Source: J027 sp965215855
GTDB taxonomy: Bacteria; Chloroflexota; Anaerolineae; Aggregatilineales; J027
NCBI GenBank assembly: GCA_965215855.1
Contig: CBDCER010000003.1
Span: 2,852,001-2,916,000 of the forward strand
Reading direction: 5' to 3'
DNA: 64,000 nt
Position 1 is the first letter of the stretch. Each line of letters starts with the position of its first letter. Of this stretch, positions 32,589 through 41,399 are shown piece after piece. Under the pieces are notes generated by a model that saw only the letters and a program-made list of their open reading frames with translations, ran no database searches and was not told the DNA's origin. Both the position numbers and the translations under genes were made by a program.

Positions 32589-35500
32589 CACTCATCCTCC
32601 TGGGGATAGCCGAGCATGATGACTTCAGAACCACCAGCCACCGCCAACACTGCCGAGCAATCGGCTGCCCAACAATTCGGATGCCAAGCCGCTGCGTCAA
32701 TGTATCGAGGAACTTCTTGCAGTGGGTAGAATGTGGCAAAGTCCAGAATGTAATCACCTGCCAAAATCACCTGTCCATCCGGGCGTAACCGTGTTCCAGC
32801 AGGCAATCCATCACGCTCGATATAGTCAAAAGCACCATTACTGGCAATCAAGCTCCCGTGTCCGTCTGTCATCCAGAGGTAAAGCACCCCGTCTTGCCAT
32901 AGGCTCATGCCGAGTTCTCGCCCAATATCAGGATATGTGCCGAGAGACACTCCCTGTGCCAGATCCCAATAGCGCAGATTTCCGCCGTAGAACGCGGCGA
33001 GATAGTGGCTCTCAGGCGACCAACTCAGAGCAAAGGGTTTGACATCCCAATACCAGCTATAGTCGTACCATTCTAGTGGGAATTGAAAGGTAGGTTGTCC
33101 GGTGGCTGTATCATACACCCAGACCAGTGATGTGGCCGTATAGACACCCATTTCAGGATCGGGATAAGTTCCGAAGGCAATCTGACTGCCGTCGGGACTC
33201 CACCATACACCGGAACGCCGCCAGATATTTTCAATTTGGATTGTGTCTCCATCGCTGGTGACGTCCATAATTTCGATTGGGCCATCTTCCAGATCAAGCA
33301 ACAGTCGCGTGCCGTCAGGCCTCCAGTGCATTGCGCGGATGGGTAGCCCATAGGGACGTACAATCTCGCGCAATGTGCCATCACTACCGTCCAGAATAAC
33401 TACACTGCCATCACGCCGTCCCACCGCGAGTATCTCGCCGTCAGGATGCCACTCTAGCGATGTGATAGATGGCATGTGTCGCCGCTCTTCAGCCAAAATA
33501 TCGCCCGTAGCATAATCAATCACACGGACCACCGAATCGCGCCCAATACTCACCAGTTGCGTATGGTCGGGCGACCAGTCGAAGTCACGCCCGCCCACCG
33601 CCGCAAATCGTCGCAGTTCCGTCAATAGATACGTGTCTAACACATACAAATCGTTTCCTGCGCTAACAATCAAGGTGTCGGGGGTCGTGCCCCACATCAC
33701 CTGCTCAATGGGTGCTGCGTTCAAATGACGCCAGCGTGCAACCTCGTCGCCACTTGTATTCCACAGTCGCACACTTCCATCATGGCTAGCCGTAAGAATA
33801 GCGCCACTACTCGGATGCCATCGCAAGTCGATAATATCCGCTGTATGGCCGATTAGACTGTGATGCAAGGTGAAATCAACAGTAGACCAGAGTTGTCCAC
33901 GCCCGCCACTGCCAAAGAAGTCCAACGTCGTCGTTGCCAACCAGCGGCCATCAGGAGAAAGTTCAACTTGGTTGTAGCCGGGCGCACCGCCGCCAAAATG
34001 GTCGGCCTGCAACCCGCTGCGTGAACTCCATACTCGGATCCGGCCAGTGAGCGTGTTGCGCCCTTCGGCGACTTCTGCCGTAAAAACTCTGGTTCCATCG
34101 ACGCTAAACGCTACATCATAAACGGTATCACGGCCAACCCATACAACGTCGCCCTCCCGATTGATGACCATCCCATCCTCGGATACGGTTAAACCGTCGG
34201 GATGCTGTTCGGTTGGCATATCCCAATCATCACCGCCAGGGAAATCATCCAATAAATTGAGTTCGGTATCATAAAAATAGTTGCTGTTGATTCGAATGCC
34301 GTTGGCTGCCCAACGCACACGGTAGGCACTTGAGCGCCCAAATGTCTCACCCTCAGCAACATAAGTCCATAAGGGTTCTAGGCCACCGAAATCAATTTCT
34401 GCTTCTGGCAATACAAATTCGGGCGCAGCCGGTGCGTCTGGAATACCGGGGATGTCGTCTTCAGTTTCAGCAACGCCCCATAATAACACCCTGCCATCTA
34501 CATCAGACGAGGCCATGACATACTTACAGGCAGCGATGTTGGAATAGTCGCAAGTCGAATGCCACGCCATTGCTGTGATTGGGCCGCGATGGCCGCGCAG
34601 TACGGTTAACCGTGTCTGGCTGGAAATATCATAGATGATAATGGCATTGTTATCGCCACCAATAGCCAACCGTGAGAGATCATCACTCCATAACAAATCT
34701 GGTCTTTGGTTGCCAGTATAAGCTTCCAACAATAGATCACCCGTTGGGGCATCATAAACATAAACGGTATTCGTGCGATCAATCAACGTGAAACGGCTGT
34801 AATCGTCAGTAAAGACCATCGCGTTACGTGGGGCGGGCACAGTCTCATACAGCAATTCTCCGGTGAGCGGATCAAATGCCTTGAGGCGATTATCGGTGTC
34901 ATAGGCATAAATTCGATCACCGTTGGGGCCGAACCACACCTCTCGCCATTCCCATCGGTTGACTTCCAGCCAGGTTTTTTCCTCGGTACGTAAATCGACA
35001 ATCTCATCGTCGCCAATCACAACAAAGCGCGTGGTGCGTTTGACATTGAAATACGTATTGCCACCGTCGCGTTCATGAGCATTGTCCAGATCATAAAGCC
35101 ACGCTGTCTGTTTGCCTAAATTGCTGTATTCTTCCCAACGTTCCTGGGTAGCAATGTCCCAGATAATCCATCGCTCGTCTGGAGGAATGTCATCCTCATA
35201 TTCGGGTGTGCCAGGATATTCAATGTCTTGTTCATAGGTAATGACCAATCCACGATCCTCATACACCTGTTTCACTTCCCAGCGGTAGGGTGGCCTGCTG
35301 TAATCAAATACGTATGGATTGGGTTGCAAAAAACTGAGATCAATAGGTCTTGGGTTTGACGGCGACGGCACATAGCGTTGATAGATGGGCTGCTCGCCAG
35401 TTACATCCCATAAACCATTAGCGACTATTAGGCCGTTGCCATCCCCTGACCATTCAAGACGTGAAGTGCTGGAAATATAGGCTCGCAGGCTATCGACCAC

Positions 35501-36880
35501 TCCGCCTCGATTAGCTTCGAATATGGTGAGAGTCATATCCTGGGCAGTGGCAAATCGGTTGCTATCGGGTGACCATGTAATAAACCGGACATTCGCCAGT
35601 GGGCGTCCTAAGTCGGCAAAATTGTGTAGTGTTGCACCGGTCTCCAGATCCCAGACGCCCATCCCCGGCGATACCCACCGTGCATTCTGTGCCCGGTTCG
35701 GCAATTGCTGTGGCGGGCTATTCAATTGCTCAATTTCAGATTCACTGAGAATAATGTTGATGAAATGATGAGCCAGTTCGATGTCGCCCAATTCCAGGGC
35801 ATCGCGGATATTTTCTGTCTGGACATAAAGTGTGTTATATATGCCAGCCTCTATACCCAACCACCACGCCTCAATTAACGCATACCAAAACGTAGTGTCT
35901 CCTTGTTCCGTAGCCAACACAAAGGTTTCATCAAGCAACGAAGAAAGCGCTTGTTCTTCGACAGGAGTTAGCGTAGTAACAACAGCATCATCAGGGTAAT
36001 TTCCGATGTCATCCCGTCCAATTGTGGGTTCCCAGCGTGTGAGTTGCGCGGCAATGTATCTACCATCGGGGCTGATTGATACAAACTGGTCTGCTCCATA
36101 ACGGCTGCCCAGGATTCCTCCAGATGATGTGTCATAGTAAGTAACGATCTCACCGCTCAAGGCATCGACCAACATCAAGTCATAAAGAACAGGATCATCG
36201 GGATCACGATCCAGAGGAAGTGGGTCTTTCAAGCCAATCACCGCCAGCCAACGCCCATCGATGCTCCAATGAAAATCGCGGACCGTCTCAAAGGGATGAA
36301 TACGGATAATGTCGCCCGTTCCCGCACTGACCATAACAATGGCTCCTCGTCCGGGGACTGCTACAACCTGACTATCTGGACTCCACTGAACGGCCACGTT
36401 CTCGCTGATAAGTTCAGAAATCTCCAGCGTAACTTCGGCTTCTGCCACGTTCCAAATTCGCAGTGTGCTTCCGGCCCAAACCGCTAGGAATTGGCTATCA
36501 GGACTCCATGACGGGGCACGAAATTGCCCTAGTGCCAGGATGGGTTCCCACGCTTGTGTGTCACGGATAATAAGCCCGTTCGCTTCGTAAAGTGCCACGT
36601 AGGCCATATCGGGACTGAATAGCACCGAACTCGGTGTGCTTGACGCGAAACGCCGTTCGGCTTCTAAATGCATATCAGCATTGTAGAACTGCAATCCCGA
36701 CTCGCTGGCAACGCCTAACTGTCCATTCAGTGGAGACCAATAGACGGTTGACAGACCACCATAGCCGAAACCGACGCGGGGTATTATTTGGGACCAGGAG
36801 TTAGTGCTTTGAGCGTGGCTGTGTTCGCCGATGGATAAGAGGCAAACACCTAAAAATATCCATATAATCCAACGTTTCAC
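32588..36880 (-). CDS. giant secreted WD40/propeller protein
   Basis: A 1430-residue exported protein starting at GTG 36878-36880, chosen for the GGGAGG site 5 bases upstream. Signal peptide RWIIWIFLGVCLLSIGEHSHA. Most of the chain consists of WD40-type blades with WSPDSQ, SPDGRW and RLWNTS motifs, enough for at least two full propellers and probably three. A helical insert at about residues 290-400 (EEQALSSLLDETFVLATEQG, DALELGDIELAHHFINIILS) breaks the first propeller. No cell-wall anchor or lipobox is seen. It is the first gene of the propeller operon and lies back to back with the xylA leader. Function unknown; likely extracellular scaffold or sensor. Confidence 0.8.
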   Translation of the reverse strand: MKRWIIWIFLGVCLLSIGEHSHAQSTNSWSQIIPRVGFGYGGLSTVYWSPLNGQLGVASESGLQFYNADMHLEAERRFASSTPSSVLFSPDMAYVALYEANGLIIRDTQAWEPILALGQFRAPSWSPDSQFLAVWAGSTLRIWNVAEAEVTLEISELISENVAVQWSPDSQVVAVPGRGAIVMVSAGTGDIIRIHPFETVRDFHWSIDGRWLAVIGLKDPLPLDRDPDDPVLYDLMLVDALSGEIVTYYDTSSGGILGSRYGADQFVSISPDGRYIAAQLTRWEPTIGRDDIGNYPDDAVVTTLTPVEEQALSSLLDETFVLATEQGDTTFWYALIEAWWLGIEAGIYNTLYVQTENIRDALELGDIELAHHFINIILSESEIEQLNSPPQQLPNRAQNARWVSPGMGVWDLETGATLHNFADLGRPLANVRFITWSPDSNRFATAQDMTLTIFEANRGGVVDSLRAYISSTSRLEWSGDGNGLIVANGLWDVTGEQPIYQRYVPSPSNPRPIDLSFLQPNPYVFDYSRPPYRWEVKQVYEDRGLVITYEQDIEYPGTPEYEDDIPPDERWIIWDIATQERWEEYSNLGKQTAWLYDLDNAHERDGGNTYFNVKRTTRFVVIGDDEIVDLRTEEKTWLEVNRWEWREVWFGPNGDRIYAYDTDNRLKAFDPLTGELLYETVPAPRNAMVFTDDYSRFTLIDRTNTVYVYDAPTGDLLLEAYTGNQRPDLLWSDDLSRLAIGGDNNAIIIYDISSQTRLTVLRGHRGPITAMAWHSTCDYSNIAACKYVMASSDVDGRVLLWGVAETEDDIPGIPDAPAAPEFVLPEAEIDFGGLEPLWTYVAEGETFGRSSAYRVRWAANGIRINSNYFYDTELNLLDDFPGGDDWDMPTEQHPDGLTVSEDGMVINREGDVVWVGRDTVYDVAFSVDGTRVFTAEVAEGRNTLTGRIRVWSSRSGLQADHFGGGAPGYNQVELSPDGRWLATTTLDFFGSGGRGQLWSTVDFTLHHSLIGHTADIIDLRWHPSSGAILTASHDGSVRLWNTSGDEVARWRHLNAAPIEQVMWGTTPDTLIVSAGNDLYVLDTYLLTELRRFAAVGGRDFDWSPDHTQLVSIGRDSVVRVIDYATGDILAEERRHMPSITSLEWHPDGEILAVGRRDGSVVILDGSDGTLREIVRPYGLPIRAMHWRPDGTRLLLDLEDGPIEIMDVTSDGDTIQIENIWRRSGVWWSPDGSQIAFGTYPDPEMGVYTATSLVWVYDTATGQPTFQFPLEWYDYSWYWDVKPFALSWSPESHYLAAFYGGNLRYWDLAQGVSLGTYPDIGRELGMSLWQDGVLYLWMTDGHGSLIASNGAFDYIERDGLPAGTRLRPDGQVILAGDYILDFATFYPLQEVPRYIDAAAWHPNCWAADCSAVLAVAGGSEVIMLGYPQEDE

Positions 36881-37145
36881 AACAACCTCCCAAATCAAGA
36901 AAATCATATCTTTAGAATAAGTCTAACTTGCTGGTGTTATATCAAATTGACGGATAACCTAGTGGCAGACTACGCATTCTCTACGCATAAGCTACGATGA
37001 TTGCCTCTGAAGTTGAAACTGCTCAATTTGTACATTGGATTTATGTTGCGTTTGAAGATTGAACGGTATGCTGAATTCAATGCTTCTAATTTTAGCAATG
37101 TGGATGTAGGATGAAGTGGCGCGTCATGCCAAGTTCGTATATCCT

Positions 37146-37157
37146 TTGTGTACACAA
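37146..37157. promoter_or_regulatory. 12-bp palindrome upstream of xylA, candidate operator
   Basis: TTGTGTACACAA is a perfect palindrome ending 21 bases before the xylA -35 box. Each half is one base from TTGTATAC, the element repeated at the gntR promoter (56096-56125). It is a plausible operator for the GntR-type regulator of the cluster. Confidence 0.45.
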
Positions 37158-37178
37158 TTGGGCGTCAAACAGCGGCAG

Positions 37179-37206
37179 TTGAGAAGACTCAGTTTTGGCC
37201 TAATAT
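37179..37206 (+). promoter_or_regulatory. candidate xylA promoter
   Basis: TTGAGA (37179-37184), 16-base spacer, TAATAT (37201-37206). The predicted transcript would begin near 37213 and carry a leader of about 195 bases before the xylA start. Confidence 0.5.
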
Positions 37207-37231
37207 GGCTTATTAAAAACTGAAGATTGCA

Positions 37232-37363
37232 GGTTGTGATGGGTAGGCCATCATGTCAAATCTGCACTTCTCTAGAGAGAATCTGCAACATGGCACTGGG
37301 GCGGCGGTGCTTCGGTGTAAATCCGTACAAACCCCTGAATTCAATCATGGGGAGCCGTCACGG
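37232..37363 (+). ncRNA. structured 5' leader of xylA, riboswitch-like, unclassified
   Basis: Consecutive helices can be drawn by eye. TGATGG (37237-37242) pairs with CCATCA (37248-37253). TTCTC (37268-37272) pairs with GAGAA (37277-37281) between two copies of TCTGCA. GCAC pairs with GTGC near 37293-37310. CGG pairs with CCG around TGTAAAT. CCCC (37332-37335) pairs with GGGG (37349-37352). CCG pairs with CGG near 37355-37363. The segment GGTGTAAATCCG followed by ACCCC resembles part of the cobalamin riboswitch core (GGTGnAAnTCC...CCC), but the rest of that consensus, including the CTGTAA and CCTGCC elements, is not evident. It could be a divergent or decayed cobalamin switch or an unrelated cis-regulatory RNA. 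Confidence 0.4.
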
Positions 37364-37407
37364 TATGTATCAATCCTGGTAGTTATTACAATTAGGTGGA
37401 TTGTGTT

Positions 37408-38439
37408 ATGGAAAAATACGGCTACAAATTTTCATTTGGTCCCTGGAATATTCACGAAGGCGCAGATCCTTTTGGGCCACCTGTGAGATCTGCGTTAAGC
37501 TTCGACTCAAAACTCCCACTTTACAAAGAACTAGGCTTTGATGGCGTTCAGTTCCACGATGACGATGCTGTACCCGATCTAGATGACCTCTCGCCTGCAC
37601 AGATCGAGGCCACAGCCAGATCCATGCGGCAGAAACTAACAGATGCTGGTCTCGTAGCAGAGTTCGTCGCCCCGCGCCTTTGGGAGCATCCCTTGACCAT
37701 TGATGGCGCATTTACATCAAATAGCGCAGAATCACGCAGATATGCTCTTGAACGTGGAAAGAAAACGATTGATATTGCACGAGTTCTTGAAACGGACCTG
37801 GTCGTCTTGTGGCTGGCAAGGGAAGGAACTTACTTGCGGGAGTCGAAAGACACAGTCGAGATGACCAATCGGCTAGTAGAAGCCGTCAATACCCTTCTGG
37901 CTTATGATCCAGACATACGAATTGCAATCGAACCCAAACCAAATGAACCTATGGATATGGCCTATATTCCCACGATTGGTCATGGATTAGCTCTTGGGCT
38001 AAGTACTGCAGAGCCTCACCGGGTAGGTGTTTTGGTGGAGTCCGCCCATGCCATTCTTGCGAATCTTGATCCAGCCGACGAGATCAGTTTTGCCCTGTCA
38101 TTTGATAAACTCTGGAGTGTTCATCTCAACGACCAAAACAGCCTCAAATATGATCAAGATCGGTCATTTGGTGCTGTTGATGTGCGCCGTGCATTCAATC
38201 AGGTGCGGGCGCTGGATGATAATGGTTATTGGGAAAAAGGCATGATTGGTTTAGATGTAAAGGCGCTTCGGACACAGCCATCTGAACTGGCGACAACCCA
38301 CTTAGCCAATAGTATGCGTATGTTTCTACGCCTAGTTGGATTGGTGCGCTCTCTGGATCACACAAAGATCGCTGAATTGATTGATGCGCGTGATTATGAT
38401 GGTCTCGATTGGTATATTCTGGATCATCTGTTAGTGTAG
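37408..38439 (+). CDS. xylA: xylose isomerase family protein (actinobacterial type)
   Basis: A 343-residue TIM-barrel sugar isomerase. The N-terminus FSFGPWNIHEGADPFGPPVR and the segments VQFHDDDAVPD (catalytic His), AIEPKPNEPMDMAYIPTIGH (metal-binding Glu) and YDQDRSFGAVDVRRAF (metal-binding Asp) match xylose isomerases of the short actinobacterial type. It is some 40 residues shorter than typical enzymes, chiefly after the barrel. It interconverts aldose and ketose; xylose is the family substrate but may not be the one here, given the unusual neighbouring cluster. ATG at 37408 has AGGTGG upstream. It faces the 17-gene cluster and shares a bidirectional terminator with the cupin gene. Confidence 0.85.
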   Translation: MEKYGYKFSFGPWNIHEGADPFGPPVRSALSFDSKLPLYKELGFDGVQFHDDDAVPDLDDLSPAQIEATARSMRQKLTDAGLVAEFVAPRLWEHPLTIDGAFTSNSAESRRYALERGKKTIDIARVLETDLVVLWLAREGTYLRESKDTVEMTNRLVEAVNTLLAYDPDIRIAIEPKPNEPMDMAYIPTIGHGLALGLSTAEPHRVGVLVESAHAILANLDPADEISFALSFDKLWSVHLNDQNSLKYDQDRSFGAVDVRRAFNQVRALDDNGYWEKGMIGLDVKALRTQPSELATTHLANSMRMFLRLVGLVRSLDHTKIAELIDARDYDGLDWYILDHLLV

Positions 38440-38513
38440 TTTGGAATTAATCGCTTTGAGACTGGATCAATTGACGATTGGGCTATTGCTCGGGGTACGT
38501 TGATTTGCACTAT

Positions 38514-38559
38514 CGACAAGCCCGGCCATTCGTTGAATGCGTTTGTGCCGGGCTTATCG
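38514..38559. terminator. bidirectional terminator between xylA and the cupin gene
   Basis: 13-base arms 38514-38526 and 38547-38559 pair around a 20-base loop. The single imperfect pair is a wobble on the minus strand. Plus-strand reading is followed by TTTAG. It lies between two convergent genes. Confidence 0.7.
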
Positions 38560-38566
38560 TTTAGGG

Positions 38567-38974
38567 TTATGATGCGGGTGGTGCGATCTTCACATTCGGA
38601 TCTTCCCAAAGTACCTGTTCAGCCCCTGCCGGAGCATATACCACGATGAGATGCATTGGCTCAGTACCTCGGTTAATCGTCGAATGGTAGATTCCCTTGG
38701 GGATCCATACACAATCCCCTGCTTTTATGCGTACAGGTTCCTCATCATCCAACATCTGGTCACCTTCACCGGAGATAACATAAATCACTTCATCTGCTGT
38801 TGGATGGTTATGACGAACGTGACCCTGGTCAACTTGCAAGACAACATGCCCAAAACTGAATGTTGTCCCACCGGTGACCTTTTCAGTCGAAAGCATATGG
38901 ATAATGCCCCAATCAAATTCAAGTTTGTCAACATCATCGGTGGTAGTTACATAACAGCGTCCAATTGATTGCAT
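38567..38974 (-). CDS. small cupin-domain protein
   Basis: A 135-residue single-domain cupin. Metal ligands fit the pattern H55-x-H57-x4-E62 in RHNHPTADEVIYVISGEG, with H97 in IPKGIYHSTIN. Such proteins may be isomerases, oxygenases or metabolite-binding proteins; sugar-acid or lyxose-type isomerases are one option in a sugar cluster. It is the last gene of the long catabolic unit and is followed by the bidirectional terminator. Confidence 0.85.
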   Translation of the reverse strand: MQSIGRCYVTTTDDVDKLEFDWGIIHMLSTEKVTGGTTFSFGHVVLQVDQGHVRHNHPTADEVIYVISGEGDQMLDDEEPVRIKAGDCVWIPKGIYHSTINRGTEPMHLIVVYAPAGAEQVLWEDPNVKIAPPAS

Positions 38975-39026
38975 ATTTCTCTCACTTCAACTCACAGTTT
39001 TGTGTCTTATCTGGCTCTGTGAAACC

Positions 39027-40463
39027 TTAATAACTGTCTGGAAAGCCAAGTTTTCCAGGGCAAAGGATATTATTGGGATCCAGAGCTTTCTTCATCCTGG
39101 CAAGAAATTGCATGCCGTCGCCAAACTGTGCCTCCATATAAGGAGCCAATCGCATTCCAACTCCATGATGATCGTTCAGTACCGCCCCAGCACCAAGAGC
39201 AGCTTCAACACCTGCATAGAAGATTTTGTCATGCAAAGCTTTGGCGGCTTCCAAAGAATCCGGTCCTGTCAGAATCTTCATGCGAGCATAAATCATTGAT
39301 CCCCATTCGTACCAGTGCGAAAAATGGGTGTTCAGCTTCATGTCGTACTCTGGTGGTGCAGCAGCCCGCATGGCCTCAGTCGTTGCATGATAGACAGCTT
39401 CAACCTTGTCATAATCAGCAACGACATCGACAGTCCCCCAAATACTTGGCAATTCGGGGGAGTAGGGGGGATGATAGAAATCGTAGCGGCGTTCCCACCA
39501 TGTTTGACCAATGCTATCTGGCAGTTCTTTTCCATTGTATTCGCGGCAGATGTCGAACCCGAGTTTTGCCTCTAGAGCCACTAGATCAGGATATAGACCG
39601 TCAAACATCAATACCATTGTGGGCGTGTTGAGTTCAGTTCCAACTGCCCGTGCCAGACTCGTCGAAGCGCCATGAACATCGTACAGGCGAATCACGGGAG
39701 GCTTTAGTCCACTCACCATGATGTTTCGACCTGCTTCGATACCATCCGCTAGATTGTCAAAGCTAAATACGCCAAAGACACGTTTCTCTGGTAGATATTG
39801 CAACTTGACAGTAGCAGCCGTGACAATTCCTAATGTCCCTTCGGCTCCAACAAAGAGCTGGGTGATTTCTGGACCAGCAGCATGACGTGGAACCGATGGG
39901 GTTTGGACAACTTCGCCTGTCGGTGTCACAAACTCGACACTCAGGACATGCTCTTCAATCTTGCCATATTTGGTTGATAGAACCCCGGAGCCGCGTGCTG
40001 CAATCGCGCCGCCGATGGTGGCCCACTCTGCTGATGCAGGATAATGGGTGAATGAAAGGCCGCGCTTGTTGAGTCCCTGTTCAAATGATTCGATGACTTT
40101 ACCTGCCTCCACCACACACACCAGGGATTTTTCATCAATCAGGCGCACGGCATCCATGAGACGCATATCCATCACAATGCCACCGTGCGTAGCGTTCGCC
40201 GCGCCTTGAACACCGCTGCCGCCACCCCAGGGCGTAATAGGAATGCGCCGTTCGTTTGCCAACCGCACAATGCGTGCGACTTGCTCCGTAGTCTGCGGCG
40301 TAACGGCTATGTCTGGGCGACTCAGGGGTTTATTAGCTGCCGCAGCAGCGATGGAATACCAATATTGGTCGTTGGCGTAATGTATTTGGGCATGATTGCG
40401 GGAGAGGACATTTGCCTCTCCAACAATTTGAGCCAATTGGTACACTAAGTCTTGGTCGCTCAT
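39027..40463 (-). CDS. FAD-linked oxidase, GlcD/ADPS type
   Basis: A 478-residue flavoprotein. The FAD-binding PCMH domain has PITPWGGGSGVQGAANA (about 75) and GGAIAARGSGVLSTKYG (about 155). The C-terminal cap has HHGVGMRLAPYMEAQFG and ends with MKKALDPNNILCPGKLG, typical of glycolate oxidase GlcD, D-lactate dehydrogenase and alkyl-DHAP synthase relatives. It probably oxidises a 2-hydroxy acid produced from the sugar substrate. The ATG at 40461-40463 overlaps the creatininase stop (ATGA), so expression is coupled. No GlcE or GlcF subunit gene is present. Confidence 0.88.
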   Translation of the reverse strand: MSDQDLVYQLAQIVGEANVLSRNHAQIHYANDQYWYSIAAAAANKPLSRPDIAVTPQTTEQVARIVRLANERRIPITPWGGGSGVQGAANATHGGIVMDMRLMDAVRLIDEKSLVCVVEAGKVIESFEQGLNKRGLSFTHYPASAEWATIGGAIAARGSGVLSTKYGKIEEHVLSVEFVTPTGEVVQTPSVPRHAAGPEITQLFVGAEGTLGIVTAATVKLQYLPEKRVFGVFSFDNLADGIEAGRNIMVSGLKPPVIRLYDVHGASTSLARAVGTELNTPTMVLMFDGLYPDLVALEAKLGFDICREYNGKELPDSIGQTWWERRYDFYHPPYSPELPSIWGTVDVVADYDKVEAVYHATTEAMRAAAPPEYDMKLNTHFSHWYEWGSMIYARMKILTGPDSLEAAKALHDKIFYAGVEAALGAGAVLNDHHGVGMRLAPYMEAQFGDGMQFLARMKKALDPNNILCPGKLGFPDSY

Positions 40464-41350
40464 GAAGGACGCCATGCCTTATCCAATGTCCAGTCACGGT
40501 TGGTAACATTGACATCGACTTTTTCCAGCTCGTCAACGGCATCAACCAGGTATTGAGCAAAACGCGAGAGTGCTGTCTCACCCTTTTCAGCCGTTCCCAT
40601 GGTCGGCACACCCATCACACCTGAATCGGTAAACTCTTGATGGTCGAAGGGGAAGTTGAAATACTGATAACCTTTGAATGCAGCATCCGGCATACCATCC
40701 TGTTTTTCCCAGGCAGGACCTAGCCATCGTGGGGCATGAGCTTTATCCGTAGACGAGCGGTCCAGGCGTACCAGGTCTGGATTATGAGCCAGCACTTGTG
40801 CTGTTTCAAGTTCACCAGCATGCCATCCCGGGGTTTGATCTTTAGTGCCTTCCAGGACGTCTTCCAACATCCCGATGTAACGCTCGGCATAGGGCTTGTA
40901 GAATGCAATAATTGCGCCAGTCTCATAGCGCAGGCGACGCAATACAGGGTCAATGACCTTAATATTTGACCCATGCCCGTTGACAAAAATCAGACGATTG
41001 AAACCGTGATGAATTACGCTGCGCCCGATATCGTAGATCACATTTAACAGGGTGTTGGCCCGCAGTGTAATTGTGCCAGCGCCCCAGCCAGGTTCACGAA
41101 GATGTTGAGGCGAGTATCCCAGCCATAGGGTCGGTGTGTAGATAATCCCTGCTTGCTCACCAGCCCGCGAGGCAACTTCTGTAGACGTAATGGTATCTGT
41201 ATATAGAGGAAGATGCGGCCCGTGTTGTTCCAGACTGGCATGGGGAATAAGGATTGTATCTGAGTGTTTTAGATACTCTTGAACATGGACATAGCTGAGA
41301 TCTCCCAAACAAAATGATGGGAAATCGAGTTTTGTCGTTTCGCGTGGCAT
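40460..41350 (-). CDS. creatininase-family amidohydrolase
   Basis: A 296-residue member of the creatininase/MftE/ArfB family. Metal and active-site motifs are present: SLEQHGPHLPLYTD (E41, H43, D52), VNGHGSN (about 123) and WHAGELETAQ (about 176). The family hydrolyses or opens lactams, formamides and similar bonds with two metal ions. In a sugar cluster it may open a lactam or lactone-like ring of an intermediate. The 3' end is coupled to the FAD oxidase gene. Confidence 0.88.
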   Translation of the reverse strand: MPRETTKLDFPSFCLGDLSYVHVQEYLKHSDTILIPHASLEQHGPHLPLYTDTITSTEVASRAGEQAGIIYTPTLWLGYSPQHLREPGWGAGTITLRANTLLNVIYDIGRSVIHHGFNRLIFVNGHGSNIKVIDPVLRRLRYETGAIIAFYKPYAERYIGMLEDVLEGTKDQTPGWHAGELETAQVLAHNPDLVRLDRSSTDKAHAPRWLGPAWEKQDGMPDAAFKGYQYFNFPFDHQEFTDSGVMGVPTMGTAEKGETALSRFAQYLVDAVDELEKVDVNVTNRDWTLDKAWRPS

Positions 41351-41399
41351 GTAAGTTAGTCCTTTTCGTTGAGTATGAAGTTATTTGTTATACGGCAGA

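Noticed and set aside
30531..36880. DNA-level tandem repeats in the propeller genes
   Set aside because: The blades repeat at the protein level only; the nucleotide sequences are too diverged to count as a DNA repeat array.
37232..37363. Assignment of the xylA leader as a bona fide cobalamin riboswitch
   Set aside because: Only the GGTGTAAATCC...CCC part matches; other invariant elements and a B12-related gene are missing, so it is reported as unclassified.
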